NCBI GenBank assembly: GCA_022360315.1
Contig: JAKSDA010000065.1
Location: 124,001 to 188,000, forward strand
DNA from: Pseudomonadota bacterium
GTDB taxonomy: Bacteria > Myxococcota_A > Polyangia > Haliangiales > Haliangiaceae
DNA: 64,000 nucleotides
Direction of reading: 5' to 3'
Shown in pieces: positions 53,454 through 62,345 of this stretch; positions within the stretch are counted from its first letter, which is position 1, and the number at the start of each line of letters is the position of its first letter. The translations under genes and the position numbers were made by a program. The notes beneath the pieces were generated by a model. It saw only the letters and a list, made by a program, of their open reading frames with translations, searched no databases and was not told the DNA's origin.

Positions 53454-56400
53454 ATGGCGCAAACCCAGGAGTGCTCGCGAATGAATGTCGCTGTCAGCCC
53501 ACGCAGAAATGCGTACCGGACACTCGAGTGGAACCTGATTATCGATGAAATCGAACACGAGATGCTGGGCCAGTGCAGCCGACAAGACCGGCCGCGAGCG
53601 CTGTATCAGCTGGCCCAACTCGTCGAGGCGCTGATACCCGAGCCCGGACATGCGCTGGCGATCTACCGCCGGGTCTGGCAGGGAGATTCGACCCTTCGCC
53701 AGGCGCTGTCGCGGGCGCGTCAGCTGTCTCGTCGGCTGGGCAGCCTGGACCATTTTGCCGAGTTTGGCGAACTCGAGCTCGCAGTGGCCGACTTCTCGAC
53801 TGTGAACGTCACCTTATCTGCTGCGGATGCCAACCTGGCTGCTCTGGTCGGCGAGGCCTTGCTCGACTGCGCACAGCGCGAGCGGGCCAGGCTGTGGCTG
53901 CAGCGCGCGCTCGACGCCAATCCCGGCTGTTCGCGCACCCGGGACGCGATTGCCGCACTCGAATACGATCGCGAGGGCTGGCGCGACTGGGTCGACCTTT
54001 TGCACTGTCGGGCCGAGTCGGCCGATCCCGCGACCGCCGGGCGCATGCTCTTGCGAGCGGCGCGCATCGCCGCGGTGGCCGGTGCCGACGATCGACAATG
54101 CGAGCAGCTGTTGGTCCAGGTGCTCGAGCACGATCCACAGAGCGAGCACGGCAACTACCTCTACGAGGAACTTTTGGGCCGACAGAAGCGCCTGACCGAC
54201 CTGGCTGCTCATCACGACAAACGCGCTGCTGCAGTCACCACACCGGGCGCGCGAGCGGTTCTTTTGCGCCGATTTGCCCTGCGCTGGATAGAGCGCTTTG
54301 GCGACCGCGAGCGCGCCGCCGAGATGTTCGCTCGAGCGGTAAAGGCAGCTGCCGGCCAAAAGTCGGACGCGCCCACCGAATCCCTGGCCGCGGGATTTGC
54401 ATTGATGCGCGCGTGGTGTCACAGCCCGGCCGAAGCCGAAAGCGTACTGGCCCTGGCCGACACTTGGCTCGACCGACTCGACGGTGCGGACCGCTGGTTC
54501 GTCGCCGTGCACGCCAGCGCCATCGCGGGCCAAGTGATGGGCGACCCGAACCGGGCGCGTTTCTATCGGGCATGGATGATCCCCTTCGGACCGCTCGCCC
54601 CGGCTGCGCACGGCCCCAGCAACCCCGACGAGAAGTGGCGTCTGATCGCGCTCACCACCCTGAACCGGCTCGTTCAATGGCCCGACTCGGACACCGGCAA
54701 GACATCGCCTGCACTGGTTCCAGTGCCGGCAACGAGTCGCCACCCGACCGAGTTACCCGATCCCGACCCGATCCTCTCGCCGCCGCCTACCGGCCACATC
54801 GCTCACTGGGTCAAGCTCGCCGCGAAACGCCCCGGGTCGCCATTTCAGGTCGCGAGGTTTGAGACAGAATTTCGGCCAAAGTCAGATGGCGAGAACGCCG
54901 CACTGGATCGAAATGGCCCCGCCGAGACACCTCGAGCTTCGCTCGATGCCACCGAGTGCGATCCGGATTCTGATCGCCCGGTATTGGCCGAAACCGCGGA
55001 TCCGATGCCGGACCGGAAGGAATGGCGAGATGCCGGGCAAGCGGAAGAGCAAGCCGCCGAGGCGGCCGAGCCGGAAAGCGCTGAGCCGACTGTTTTGCAG
55101 GATGCCAGCGAATCGGTTCTGATCGTTGCCAAACCGCCGAGCCGTGCTCGCCCACAGTCGGCAGACCGCGCGGCCACCGGGCCGGACGAGCCGCTTTTGA
55201 CCGTGGTCAGACTCACCGATGAGATGATCCGGCCAGTCGAGCCTGCCGATGACGCCATCGTGATCGTCGCCGAACTCCCGGACGACGATCCTCCCGAACT
55301 GGCCGAATCGCTCGATATGGCTGATTTTCCAGCCGTCGAGTCGGTCGAGGGCGAATTATGGGATGAATCCGACATCGCTGCAGAATCGCCCTACGAGACG
55401 GTTTTGCTCGTGGCCGAGCCAGACCAGTCCTCCCCGGCACTGGCTCGATCGGAATCGCAGCCGGCACAATCGCACCCCGCACAATCGGCTCGATCCGCCC
55501 CGGACCGGCCGATCGAGTCGCCGGACAGGTCAGCGCCTGGCGCGGAGCGGGCCGGGACTCTTGGTCTCACTCCGACCGCACCGGCAGCATCGCCACACCG
55601 TCATGTGGACAGTCTGCTCGAGGTCGTTGCGGCCAAGGCCGCGCTGGCTCTGGCCCGCGCCTGGGATAGTGGCCGCCAGAGTCCACTGGGCGGGAGCGCC
55701 CAGCCGGTCGACCGCGTCGTCGATGCCCTGGTTGGCGATTGCGTTTCGCATGCGCCCCGGGCCGTGCAACGGGCCCAGGCTCGGGTTGCCGCGGCGACTG
55801 CTGCGGCTGCAGACGAAACCCGTCGCCTGCTTTTCCAGGGCGTGAATTCGCCATTTTTCGACATTGTCCGCGACTTCCAGCTCGATGACCTAGCCACCGA
55901 GGTACTGCTCATCGTCGCGGCGCCGTCGCTGCGCGGTGAGATTGCCGAGCTCTACCGCCTCCTGGTTGCCGGCTCCGACCGCCCCCTGTGCGACCGCTAT
56001 CTGGTCGAGGTGATCACTGCCGCACCGGACAGCGAGACGCGCAATGCAGTGGCCATAAATCTGGCTCCAGGCGCACCGCTTTTGCAGTTTGGCCTGGTGC
56101 AGAGTGGCCCGGCCACCGCCGGCGAATACCTTTTTGCACCGCTCTCGGTGGCTCCCGAGCTTCTCGAGCGGCTGGGCAGGTTGCCGCTCGGCGACCTCGG
56201 TGATGCAACTGCCGTGCGCCGAGCCGATCGCCCGGTGGACCAGTTGATCTTGCCGGACGACATCAAGCGCCGGGCCCTGGCCGCGGTGTTGGATGAAAAT
56301 TCGGCTGCACTAAGGCGTCTGTTTATCGCCGGAAGTCCCGGATCCGGCCGGCGCAGTCTGTGCGCCGGAATCGCCGAGCACCTGGGCAAGGTGCTCGCTG

Positions 56401-56888
56401 TCATCGACTTCGAACAGCTCCTCTCTCACCACAACACAGCAGGTGACTCACTGCGGCGCGAGCTGATCCGGGTCAATCTGCGCGGTATGGTCGCGTGCGT
56501 CAGCGGCCTCGACGCCCTGGACGATATGGACCGGGCCAGCGCAGCACGGGTCTGGAACGCCATTCGCAATCACCCGGCAGTCATCTTGTTCCGCGTCGGT
56601 CGCCACTTTGCACCACCCGCACATCGCGACTTCTACACCCTGGAATTACCCGTTATCGACGAGGCCGAGCGCCGTGAAGTGTGGCGAGTTGGACTCGCCC
56701 AGCGCGATCTGGAACTCGGCGATGAAGATCTCGATGACGTGGCAACGCGCTTTCGGATCGAGCCCGGATCGATCGAGGCCATCATCGCCGAGGCAATCGA
56801 TGGCACCGGCGGCACCATGGGCGATGCCCCCCTGGTCGAACGGTTGAAAACAAGCGCGTTCAAATACATCCGCACCCTGAGCGACTGA
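53454..56888 (+). CDS. Large TPR-like / winged-helix AAA protein with degenerate ATPase site
   Basis: About 1145 residues from ATG 53454 (ATG 53481 also possible). Residues 1-400 are helical TPR-like repeats (RARLWLQRALDANPGCSRTR). About 400-750 is an acidic Pro/Glu-rich disordered linker. The C-terminal 350 residues start with a winged-helix-like domain (FQLDDLATEVLLIVAAPSLR) and continue as AAA ATPase (LILPDDIKRRALAAVLDENS). Walker A is GSPGSGRRS, with Arg for the essential Lys, and the Walker B region reads VACVSGLDALDD without the usual acidic pair. So ATP hydrolysis is doubtful. The layout resembles winged-helix AAA proteins linked to phage-tail-like systems. It is divergent from the kinase-WD40 gene. 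Confidence 0.75.
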   Translation: MAQTQECSRMNVAVSPRRNAYRTLEWNLIIDEIEHEMLGQCSRQDRPRALYQLAQLVEALIPEPGHALAIYRRVWQGDSTLRQALSRARQLSRRLGSLDHFAEFGELELAVADFSTVNVTLSAADANLAALVGEALLDCAQRERARLWLQRALDANPGCSRTRDAIAALEYDREGWRDWVDLLHCRAESADPATAGRMLLRAARIAAVAGADDRQCEQLLVQVLEHDPQSEHGNYLYEELLGRQKRLTDLAAHHDKRAAAVTTPGARAVLLRRFALRWIERFGDRERAAEMFARAVKAAAGQKSDAPTESLAAGFALMRAWCHSPAEAESVLALADTWLDRLDGADRWFVAVHASAIAGQVMGDPNRARFYRAWMIPFGPLAPAAHGPSNPDEKWRLIALTTLNRLVQWPDSDTGKTSPALVPVPATSRHPTELPDPDPILSPPPTGHIAHWVKLAAKRPGSPFQVARFETEFRPKSDGENAALDRNGPAETPRASLDATECDPDSDRPVLAETADPMPDRKEWRDAGQAEEQAAEAAEPESAEPTVLQDASESVLIVAKPPSRARPQSADRAATGPDEPLLTVVRLTDEMIRPVEPADDAIVIVAELPDDDPPELAESLDMADFPAVESVEGELWDESDIAAESPYETVLLVAEPDQSSPALARSESQPAQSHPAQSARSAPDRPIESPDRSAPGAERAGTLGLTPTAPAASPHRHVDSLLEVVAAKAALALARAWDSGRQSPLGGSAQPVDRVVDALVGDCVSHAPRAVQRAQARVAAATAAAADETRRLLFQGVNSPFFDIVRDFQLDDLATEVLLIVAAPSLRGEIAELYRLLVAGSDRPLCDRYLVEVITAAPDSETRNAVAINLAPGAPLLQFGLVQSGPATAGEYLFAPLSVAPELLERLGRLPLGDLGDATAVRRADRPVDQLILPDDIKRRALAAVLDENSAALRRLFIAGSPGSGRRSLCAGIAEHLGKVLAVIDFEQLLSHHNTAGDSLRRELIRVNLRGMVACVSGLDALDDMDRASAARVWNAIRNHPAVILFRVGRHFAPPAHRDFYTLELPVIDEAERREVWRVGLAQRDLELGDEDLDDVATRFRIEPGSIEAIIAEAIDGTGGTMGDAPLVERLKTSAFKYIRTLSD

Positions 56889-57316
56889 ATGATCGATTCG
56901 CTGGCCGCCCAGCCACCCGCTGTCCCACCCGCGCAACAGAACCAAATACTCATTCATTCGTCGGGTTCTGATGAATCACGTGCAAATTCCGCATCGATGC
57001 GTTGCGCATGCAGCTCGCTCGCAGCCAGGTTTCTAGCTACGAAGAGGTGGATAATCGGTGGGATAAGTACGTGTCCAGCCCGCTGTAATGGCTGGTCGAC
57101 CTGCTCTTGTGAGCTGGTCGACCGCGTACGGTGCACATTGCATCCCTCGTCCGCGACTGCGTGCAGGTGTCCGGGTCGCCACGCCCCGATCGCGCGTCGA
57201 TTTTTCCGGCAAAGGGGACTGTAGAAGAAGACCCGATGACCGTTTCACTAGGTGCTCGCCGGTAATCATCATGCCCCCTTGACCTGAACCATCCGAAGTC
57301 CGCTTCCCGGCGAGCC

Positions 57317-57349
57317 GCGACCCGTGCAAACGGGTCGCGTGTTTTTTTT
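57317..57349 (+). terminator. Intrinsic terminator, plus strand
   Basis: GCGACCCG-tgcaaa-CGGGTCGC, an 8-bp perfect stem followed by GTG-like spacer and eight T. It is the clearest terminator in the window, yet it is 430 bases past the last plus-strand gene, which suggests an unseen transcript or a long 3' region. Confidence 0.8.
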
Positions 57350-57360
57350 CGGTTGCTCGA

Positions 57361-57475
57361 TTCGCCAACCACGCGCAAGCAACCCTCGATCGCGGCATTG
57401 AGGGGAGTCGCCCCGAGCCGACCGGCGATTCGAGCGTTGCGCCATGATCCTGCAGTCGAGGCCAGTTAATCCGAC
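57361..57475 (-). pseudogene. Decayed ankyrin-repeat-like fragment
   Basis: On the minus strand one frame reads LQDHGATLESPVG and, after a one-base shift, LGATPLNAAIEGCLRVVGES. Together they resemble an ankyrin unit (DHGATL... GATPLNAAI). No start, frame broken, no longer than one and a half repeats. A weak but specific match. Confidence 0.35.
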
Positions 57476-57728
57476 CAAAACGACCAGACCGAAAAATGAG
57501 CTGTGTCGGATTTTTTGACTGGGGTTCGGGCCTGTGCACAGTGCTGGCAACGTTCGAGGCCGACCACTACCAGTAGATATCACGGTGCCGGGATACCCCA
57601 TATATTGAGGGGAAGTCGCGAGACGGCAGAGTGATTTCCGCCTCTGTGCGGATCGTGTCACACGGCCGAGGATAGCCGTGTGAGGCTTGTAAGAGCTGAG
57701 GTTAGCCCAGTAGGCTGGTTGGGTGGCA

Positions 57729-58871
57729 ATGCCGAACTTGCTGCCATTATCCCGACTGACCAATCTGAAGCCGAACCGCATCGTCACCAGTCCGGTCACG
57801 GGTCTTCGGTACAAGATAGACAATGTCCTGGGCGAGGGAGGGTTTGGCCGCGCATATCACGCCTACGAGCTCAATCGGCGCGGTCGGCCGATCGAGGAGG
57901 TTTGTCTCAAAACCACCACGAATCAGGCCAGCTGGCATCGCGAATCGTATTTTGGCGAGCTGTTTCGCCACAGTCGTCGGGTCATACAGCTCTACGACTC
58001 GTTTCCCCTGCTCACCGGACCGCCCGGTCGCAGCACGATCATGTACTGTCTCGTGCTGGAGCTGGCCGAGGGTGGCACTGTCGACGGGTATCTACAGCGA
58101 ACTGGCAAGCCGTGGTCGGCCGCGCGGTCGCGGCGGGAAATCATTGCTCTGCTCAAGTTGCTCGACCAACTTCACGGCGGCGGAGCGACTCATCGCGACA
58201 TCACGCCGACCAACATATTCGTCTGTGGCAACGGCATCCTCAAGCTGGGGGATTTCGGCATTGCCAGGCACCAGGTTTCATCGGGCAAGCTGATCACCAT
58301 CGACGCCTTCAATCCCGCCTTTGTGTCGCGCGGGTTTCTCGAGCGGTCGCACCGGCAATGGCTCGCTGCCGACGATGTGTTCCAGATGGGGCAGCTCCTC
58401 GCCATGTTGTTGCGCGGTGATGCAGCAGCCCCGATCAACTGTTCCGACGCCAACCAGATGAATTGCGATCCCGAGCTCCGGGCGATCGTCAAGAAGGCCA
58501 TTGGTCCGCGCAGCAAGCGCTATGAAGACGCCTACGAGATGTTGCAAGCCCTGGAGGGCAAGCACGAGATCGCCCGATCGCCGATGCGCTCGCTGCAGGG
58601 CAAAACCGTGGTATTTTCCGGGCGCCTCTCGATCAAACACTTCGACGCCGAGATCATGGTCCTTCAGGCCGGCGGTACGGTGGCTCAAAATGTCACTCGC
58701 AACGTCGATGTCGTGGTCCAGGGCGGGCGCGGTCCATACCGCAACGGCCGCCTGGGAGCCAAACTGCGCCAGGCGCAGAAGCTAATCGAACAGGGGGCGC
58801 CGATCCACATTATCGGCGAAAAAGAATTCCGTCAGCTTGTCCGCCCCACCACAAACCGCTCTCGCTCCTGA
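57729..58871 (+). CDS. Ser/Thr protein kinase fused to a BRCT domain
   Basis: About 380 residues; ATG 57729 (GTG 57723 also possible). Kinase part (30-270): Gly loop LGEGGFGRAYHA, VCLKTTT Lys, THRDITPTNIFV catalytic loop with Thr replacing Lys after HRD-I, and DFGIAR. The HRD+2 Lys that normally contacts ATP phosphate is thus missing, so kinase activity might be reduced. The C-terminal 90 residues are a BRCT domain (LQGKTVVFSGRLSIKHFDAE, then GGTVAQNVTRNVDVVVQG), as in NAD-dependent DNA ligase and DNA-damage proteins. A kinase-BRCT fusion suggests signalling tied to DNA ends or replication. No membrane segment, so cytoplasmic. Confidence 0.85.
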   Translation: MPNLLPLSRLTNLKPNRIVTSPVTGLRYKIDNVLGEGGFGRAYHAYELNRRGRPIEEVCLKTTTNQASWHRESYFGELFRHSRRVIQLYDSFPLLTGPPGRSTIMYCLVLELAEGGTVDGYLQRTGKPWSAARSRREIIALLKLLDQLHGGGATHRDITPTNIFVCGNGILKLGDFGIARHQVSSGKLITIDAFNPAFVSRGFLERSHRQWLAADDVFQMGQLLAMLLRGDAAAPINCSDANQMNCDPELRAIVKKAIGPRSKRYEDAYEMLQALEGKHEIARSPMRSLQGKTVVFSGRLSIKHFDAEIMVLQAGGTVAQNVTRNVDVVVQGGRGPYRNGRLGAKLRQAQKLIEQGAPIHIIGEKEFRQLVRPTTNRSRS

Positions 58872-58970
58872 ACCGGGCGGCACGGCCCGCCTTCCGCGAT
58901 CGCTCGAATGGCTGGCCGGAACTTGGAGGCGACTTGCCACCGGGACTTCTTCGAATTATGTGAGGATCAC

Positions 58971-59276
58971 ATGGCCAAGTTTCAGTCGGGGCAGATAGTC
59001 CACCACAAGCGCTTTGGATACCGCGGGGTTGTGGTTTCAGTCGATCAAACCTTTCAGGGTACCGAGGAATGGTACCAACAGGTGGCGCGCTCTCGACCGC
59101 CCAAGGACAACCCCTGGTACCATGTGTTGGTTCACGACTCCAATGCGGAGACCTATGTCGCAGAACGACATCTCGAGCTCGACGAGTCCGAAGAACCGAT
59201 CGAGCACCCGCTGGTATCCATGTTCTTCGACGAGCTGCGCGATGGGCGCTATATTCGCGATCGGTTGTTGAATTGA
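58971..59276 (+). CDS. hspQ: Heat-shock protein HspQ (hemimethylated DNA-binding type)
   Basis: 101 residues from ATG 58971, with GAGG 9 bases upstream. Family blocks are FQSGQIVHHKRFGYRGVVVS, the GTEEWYQQVARSRPPKDNPW region and VHDSNAETYVAERHLELDES. In E. coli HspQ binds hemimethylated oriC DNA and helps Lon degrade some proteins. The gene follows the kinase-BRCT gene by 99 bases and precedes the flavin oxidoreductase by 38. Functional links to these are not evident. Confidence 0.92.
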   Translation: MAKFQSGQIVHHKRFGYRGVVVSVDQTFQGTEEWYQQVARSRPPKDNPWYHVLVHDSNAETYVAERHLELDESEEPIEHPLVSMFFDELRDGRYIRDRLLN

Positions 59277-59286
59277 CCCCTCGAAG

Positions 59287-59352
59287 AGCCGGCCGCGCGG
59301 CCGCCCCGCTCTCCATGAACTCCGCCTCGCAGGCCGGGCCAGGAGGTCGGGC
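59287..59352 (-). repeat. Dispersed element 1, copy I, supplying a start codon
   Basis: Minus strand: GCGAGGCGGAGTTCATGGAG and GGGGCGGCCGCGCGGCCGG. On the plus strand it contains ATG 59315 of the flavin oxidoreductase and its first residues (MNSASQAGPGGRAI). Confidence 0.75.
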
Positions 59353-60442
59353 CATCACCAGATCGCTTCCCACGCACGCCGATGTCGTGATCGTCGGGGG
59401 CGGCTTTGCGGGTGCAGCGACCGCGTACCAACTGACCCGTATGGGCATCGCTGACGTGGTCGTGGTCGAGCGCGAGGCTGCGTGCGGCTACCATGCCAGT
59501 GGCCGCAATGCGGCCCTGGGACGCCAGTTGACCGAGGACGACGGGTTTACCGCGTTCACTGTTCGCGGCTGCGAGTTTTTGCGCAACCCGCCGGCCGGGT
59601 TCAGCGACCAGCCGCTCGTGCGCCAGACCGGCTCGCTACTCCTGGTCGATCACCGCCGTGACATCGACGCCATGGCGGCCCGGGCCCGGCGCTGGAATCT
59701 GCCCCACGAACGCGTCACAGCGGCCCAGCTGGCGCAACGATGGCCGTATCTTCACTCGGTGCCGACAGCCGGCGGTGTGCATTTTCTGACCGATGGAGTG
59801 ATCGATGTGCACGCGCACCTGTTCGGGTTTCTTCACGGCGCGCGCAAGCGAGGCGCCCGTATTGAGACGAACTGCGAGGTCATCGGGCTTTCCCCCCGGG
59901 GCGGGGCGGTCGCGGTTGAGACCGGTCGCGGCGTCATCCAGGCCCGCTGCGCAGTCCTTGCCGCCGGCGCATGGGTCGGCCAGGTCGGTCGCCTGGCCGG
60001 TGCCGAGCCGGTTCAATTTGCGCCGATTCGCCGTCATTTATTCGTCACCGAAACCGTACCGGACCTCGATCGCGACGCTCCTTTTGTGTGGCACGTCGGT
60101 GCGCACGAGTTTTACGTCCGCCCCGAGGGCAACGGGTATCTGCTCTCGGGCTGTGACGAGACCGAGGTCGCTCCGTCCGATGTCGTCCCGGCCCAGGATG
60201 CCGTCGAGGTCCTCGCCGCCAAGCTGTCGCCGATTGTGCCCGCCCTGGCCGGGTTTGGCATTGCCCGGACCTGGGCCTGCCTGCGCACGTTTACCCCCGA
60301 TCGGCGGCCTCTCATCGGCTGGGATGAGCGCCTGCCGTGGCTGTTCTGGGTTGCCGCGCTGGGCGGCCATGGGGCGACTGGAAGTGCTGCCGTGGGCGAA
60401 ACAGCAGCTCGCGCCATCGCGGCTCGCATCGCGCCCCGGTAA
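59315..60442 (+). CDS. FAD-dependent oxidoreductase (DAO family)
   Basis: 375 residues from ATG 59315. The frame is open further back to 59069 over hspQ, but the upstream part is not family sequence. FAD-binding motif VVIVGGGFAGAATAYQL (about 23-39), then a DAO catalytic fold with GARIETNCEVIGL, VLAAGAWVGQVGRLA and the C-terminal FTPDRRPLIGW...GGHGATGSAAVGET. Family members oxidise amino acids or amines (glycine, sarcosine, proline-like). The first 15 residues come from element copy I, so the gene's native start is uncertain. The nitroreductase begins 53 bases downstream. Confidence 0.88.
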   Translation: MNSASQAGPGGRAITRSLPTHADVVIVGGGFAGAATAYQLTRMGIADVVVVEREAACGYHASGRNAALGRQLTEDDGFTAFTVRGCEFLRNPPAGFSDQPLVRQTGSLLLVDHRRDIDAMAARARRWNLPHERVTAAQLAQRWPYLHSVPTAGGVHFLTDGVIDVHAHLFGFLHGARKRGARIETNCEVIGLSPRGGAVAVETGRGVIQARCAVLAAGAWVGQVGRLAGAEPVQFAPIRRHLFVTETVPDLDRDAPFVWHVGAHEFYVRPEGNGYLLSGCDETEVAPSDVVPAQDAVEVLAAKLSPIVPALAGFGIARTWACLRTFTPDRRPLIGWDERLPWLFWVAALGGHGATGSAAVGETAARAIAARIAPR

Positions 60443-60495
60443 GTCGATCCGGGCTGGCCTCGGTGGCAGCTGCCGCGTCATGATGGAGCGCAGTT

Positions 60496-61086
60496 ATGGA
60501 AAAGCCAGCAATCACCGACTATCCGATTCACGACCTCATTGCCCGCCGCTGGAGTCCGAGGTCGTTTGACGCTCGCCCGCTCTCGGACGAGCAAGTGCGA
60601 ACCCTGCTCGAAGCGGCGCGCTGGGCGCCATCTTGCTTCAACGAGCAGCCCTGGCGCTATCTGGTGGCCGGGCGCGAGCAAAAAGACGCGTTCGATACCA
60701 TGCTCGGCTGTCTGGCCGAGATGAACCAGCAATGGGCCAAAAACGCTGCTGTGCTCATGATCTCGGTGGCTGCGACCCAGTTCGCCAGGAACGGCAAGCC
60801 CAATCGCCACGCATTTCACGACGTCGGCCTCGCCTCGGCCCAGCTCACCCTGCAGGCCACGGCCATGGACCTGGCCGTGCATCAGATGGCCGGTTTTGAT
60901 CGGGACAGGGCCCGCCAGGTCTACGCCATTCCCGATGAATACGAACCGGTCGCGGCCCTGGCCATCGGCTATCCGGGCGAGCCCGCGGCATTGCCAGAAA
61001 CGTTTCGCGAGCGCGAACTCGCCAAACGCAGTCGCAAATCGCCAGCCCAGATCGCGTATGCTGACACCTGGGGCGAAAGTCTGTAA
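60496..61086 (+). CDS. Nitroreductase-family FMN protein
   Basis: 196 residues. FMN-binding elements are ARRWSPRSFDARPLSDEQV, ARWAPSCFNEQPWRYLV and the C-terminal PVAALAIGYPGEP. The family reduces nitroaromatics, quinones or flavins with NAD(P)H; the natural substrate is usually unknown. Only 53 bases separate it from the FAD oxidoreductase and 91 from the methyltransferase, all on the plus strand, so they may form one unit. Size is normal. Confidence 0.92.
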   Translation: MEKPAITDYPIHDLIARRWSPRSFDARPLSDEQVRTLLEAARWAPSCFNEQPWRYLVAGREQKDAFDTMLGCLAEMNQQWAKNAAVLMISVAATQFARNGKPNRHAFHDVGLASAQLTLQATAMDLAVHQMAGFDRDRARQVYAIPDEYEPVAALAIGYPGEPAALPETFRERELAKRSRKSPAQIAYADTWGESL

Positions 61087-61177
61087 GGCGCCCTTTCAGC
61101 TGCGTGCAACCGAGCCGTGCGCGAAGCATCTAAATTCAAGCGGCTCACTCGACAAACCCGCAACCACGAACCGATAC

Positions 61178-62233
61178 ATGGACAATCCCCTGACCTGGCG
61201 CCTCGAGCGCGCGGCATATCGCACACAGCACATCTCGATCCTGGTCAACAGCATCCTGCTCGAGCACCTCGCGCGAAGGTTCGCTCGACGTCCGGCCCCT
61301 CGGGTGCCGAAGCCAGTCGCCCAGCTGGTGCGCGGGCGCCTTGCCGACCTTCTCGACCGCGACCTGGCCAATGTCGAGCAAGGCCTGTACCCGCGCGAGC
61401 TACTTTTCCAGCTGCCGATCGCCACCTATATGCGGAACCTGCCCTCGATGATGCGCGACTTGCCGCGTACGGTCCGCCGCATCCGCAAGGGCAACTACCA
61501 GGACCTGCCCGGAGAGGTCGACGTCGAGCGCTATCCGCCCTACTACCGGCGCAACTTTCACTGGCAGAGCGATGGATATCTCAGCCACCACTCGGCCAGG
61601 CTCTACGATCTCGGCGTCGAGCTGTTGTTTCACGGCACGGCCGACATCATGCGCCGCCAGATCATCCCGCCGATAACCCACTATTTACGCGATACCCGGC
61701 CGGCTAGTGGCTCCCGGCGACCGGGCGCACGCCTGCTCGACATTGCGTGCGGTACTGGACGCACGCTCAAACAGCTGGCCACGGCGCATCCCGACCTGCG
61801 CTATCACGGTGTCGATCTGAGTCCGTACTACATTCACGCCGCGCGCAAGTTGCTGGCCGATGTAGAAGAAGCCACTCTGTTGGTCGAAAATGCCGAAAAT
61901 CTGCCCTACATCGATGGCTATTTCGACATTGTCACCAGTGTGTATCTATTTCACGAACTGCCCAAGAACGCCCGCCGTCGCGTATTTGACGACGCCTACC
62001 GGGTTTTGCGCCCGGGCGGGCTCCTGGTCGTCGAGGACTCGGCCCAGGCGAGTGAGAGCGCAGCGATCCTATCCATCCTCGGCTCGTTTCCCGACGAGTT
62101 CCACGAGCCGTTTTACCGGTGCTATCTGACCGACGACCTGGCCGCCCTGGCCCGGCAAGCCGGCTTTGTCGTCGAGTCGAGCGAGCCGCATCTGGTCGCC
62201 AAGGTGGTCGTGGCCCGCAAACCCGGCCGGTGA
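61178..62233 (+). CDS. SAM-dependent class I methyltransferase
   Basis: 351 residues from ATG 61178. The first 185 residues are a helical domain of unknown role with YPPYYRRNFHWQSDGYLSHH. The methyltransferase domain follows: motif I LLDIACGTGRTLKQL, GVDLSPYYIH, and YFDIVTSVYLFHELP with RPGGLLVVEDS. The N-terminal part resembles that of UbiE/menaquinone-type relatives with an extra helical module. Substrate unknown. Likely the last gene of the plus-strand group. The next gene is convergent 112 bases away. Confidence 0.85.
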   Translation: MDNPLTWRLERAAYRTQHISILVNSILLEHLARRFARRPAPRVPKPVAQLVRGRLADLLDRDLANVEQGLYPRELLFQLPIATYMRNLPSMMRDLPRTVRRIRKGNYQDLPGEVDVERYPPYYRRNFHWQSDGYLSHHSARLYDLGVELLFHGTADIMRRQIIPPITHYLRDTRPASGSRRPGARLLDIACGTGRTLKQLATAHPDLRYHGVDLSPYYIHAARKLLADVEEATLLVENAENLPYIDGYFDIVTSVYLFHELPKNARRRVFDDAYRVLRPGGLLVVEDSAQASESAAILSILGSFPDEFHEPFYRCYLTDDLAALARQAGFVVESSEPHLVAKVVVARKPGR

Positions 62234-62345
62234 GCGATCGCTATCGGGCCCGCACAAACGGCCGTGCCTGGGCTCGTCCGAACGGCTGATGATCTTGGTG
62301 CCGTTGACCCCGACCTGGAGAGCAGTACGCCAGCGTATTGTTTAA

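Larger units (their letters stand above)
56889..57722. other. 834-base gap with terminator and a decayed gene
   Basis: No intact gene. It holds a strong intrinsic terminator on the plus strand (57317-57349), a degenerate ankyrin-like stretch on the minus strand (57361-57475) and a local repeat GCTGGTCGACC (57091-57101 and 57113-57123). No tRNA or known RNA signature found. Confidence 0.5.

Noticed and set aside
56950..57300. tRNA, 6S, SRP or RNase P RNA gene before the terminator
   Set aside because: No TpsiC-like GGTTCGANTCC box, no 4.5S GGTCAGGTCCGGAA core and no RNase P GAGGAAAGTC core is present.
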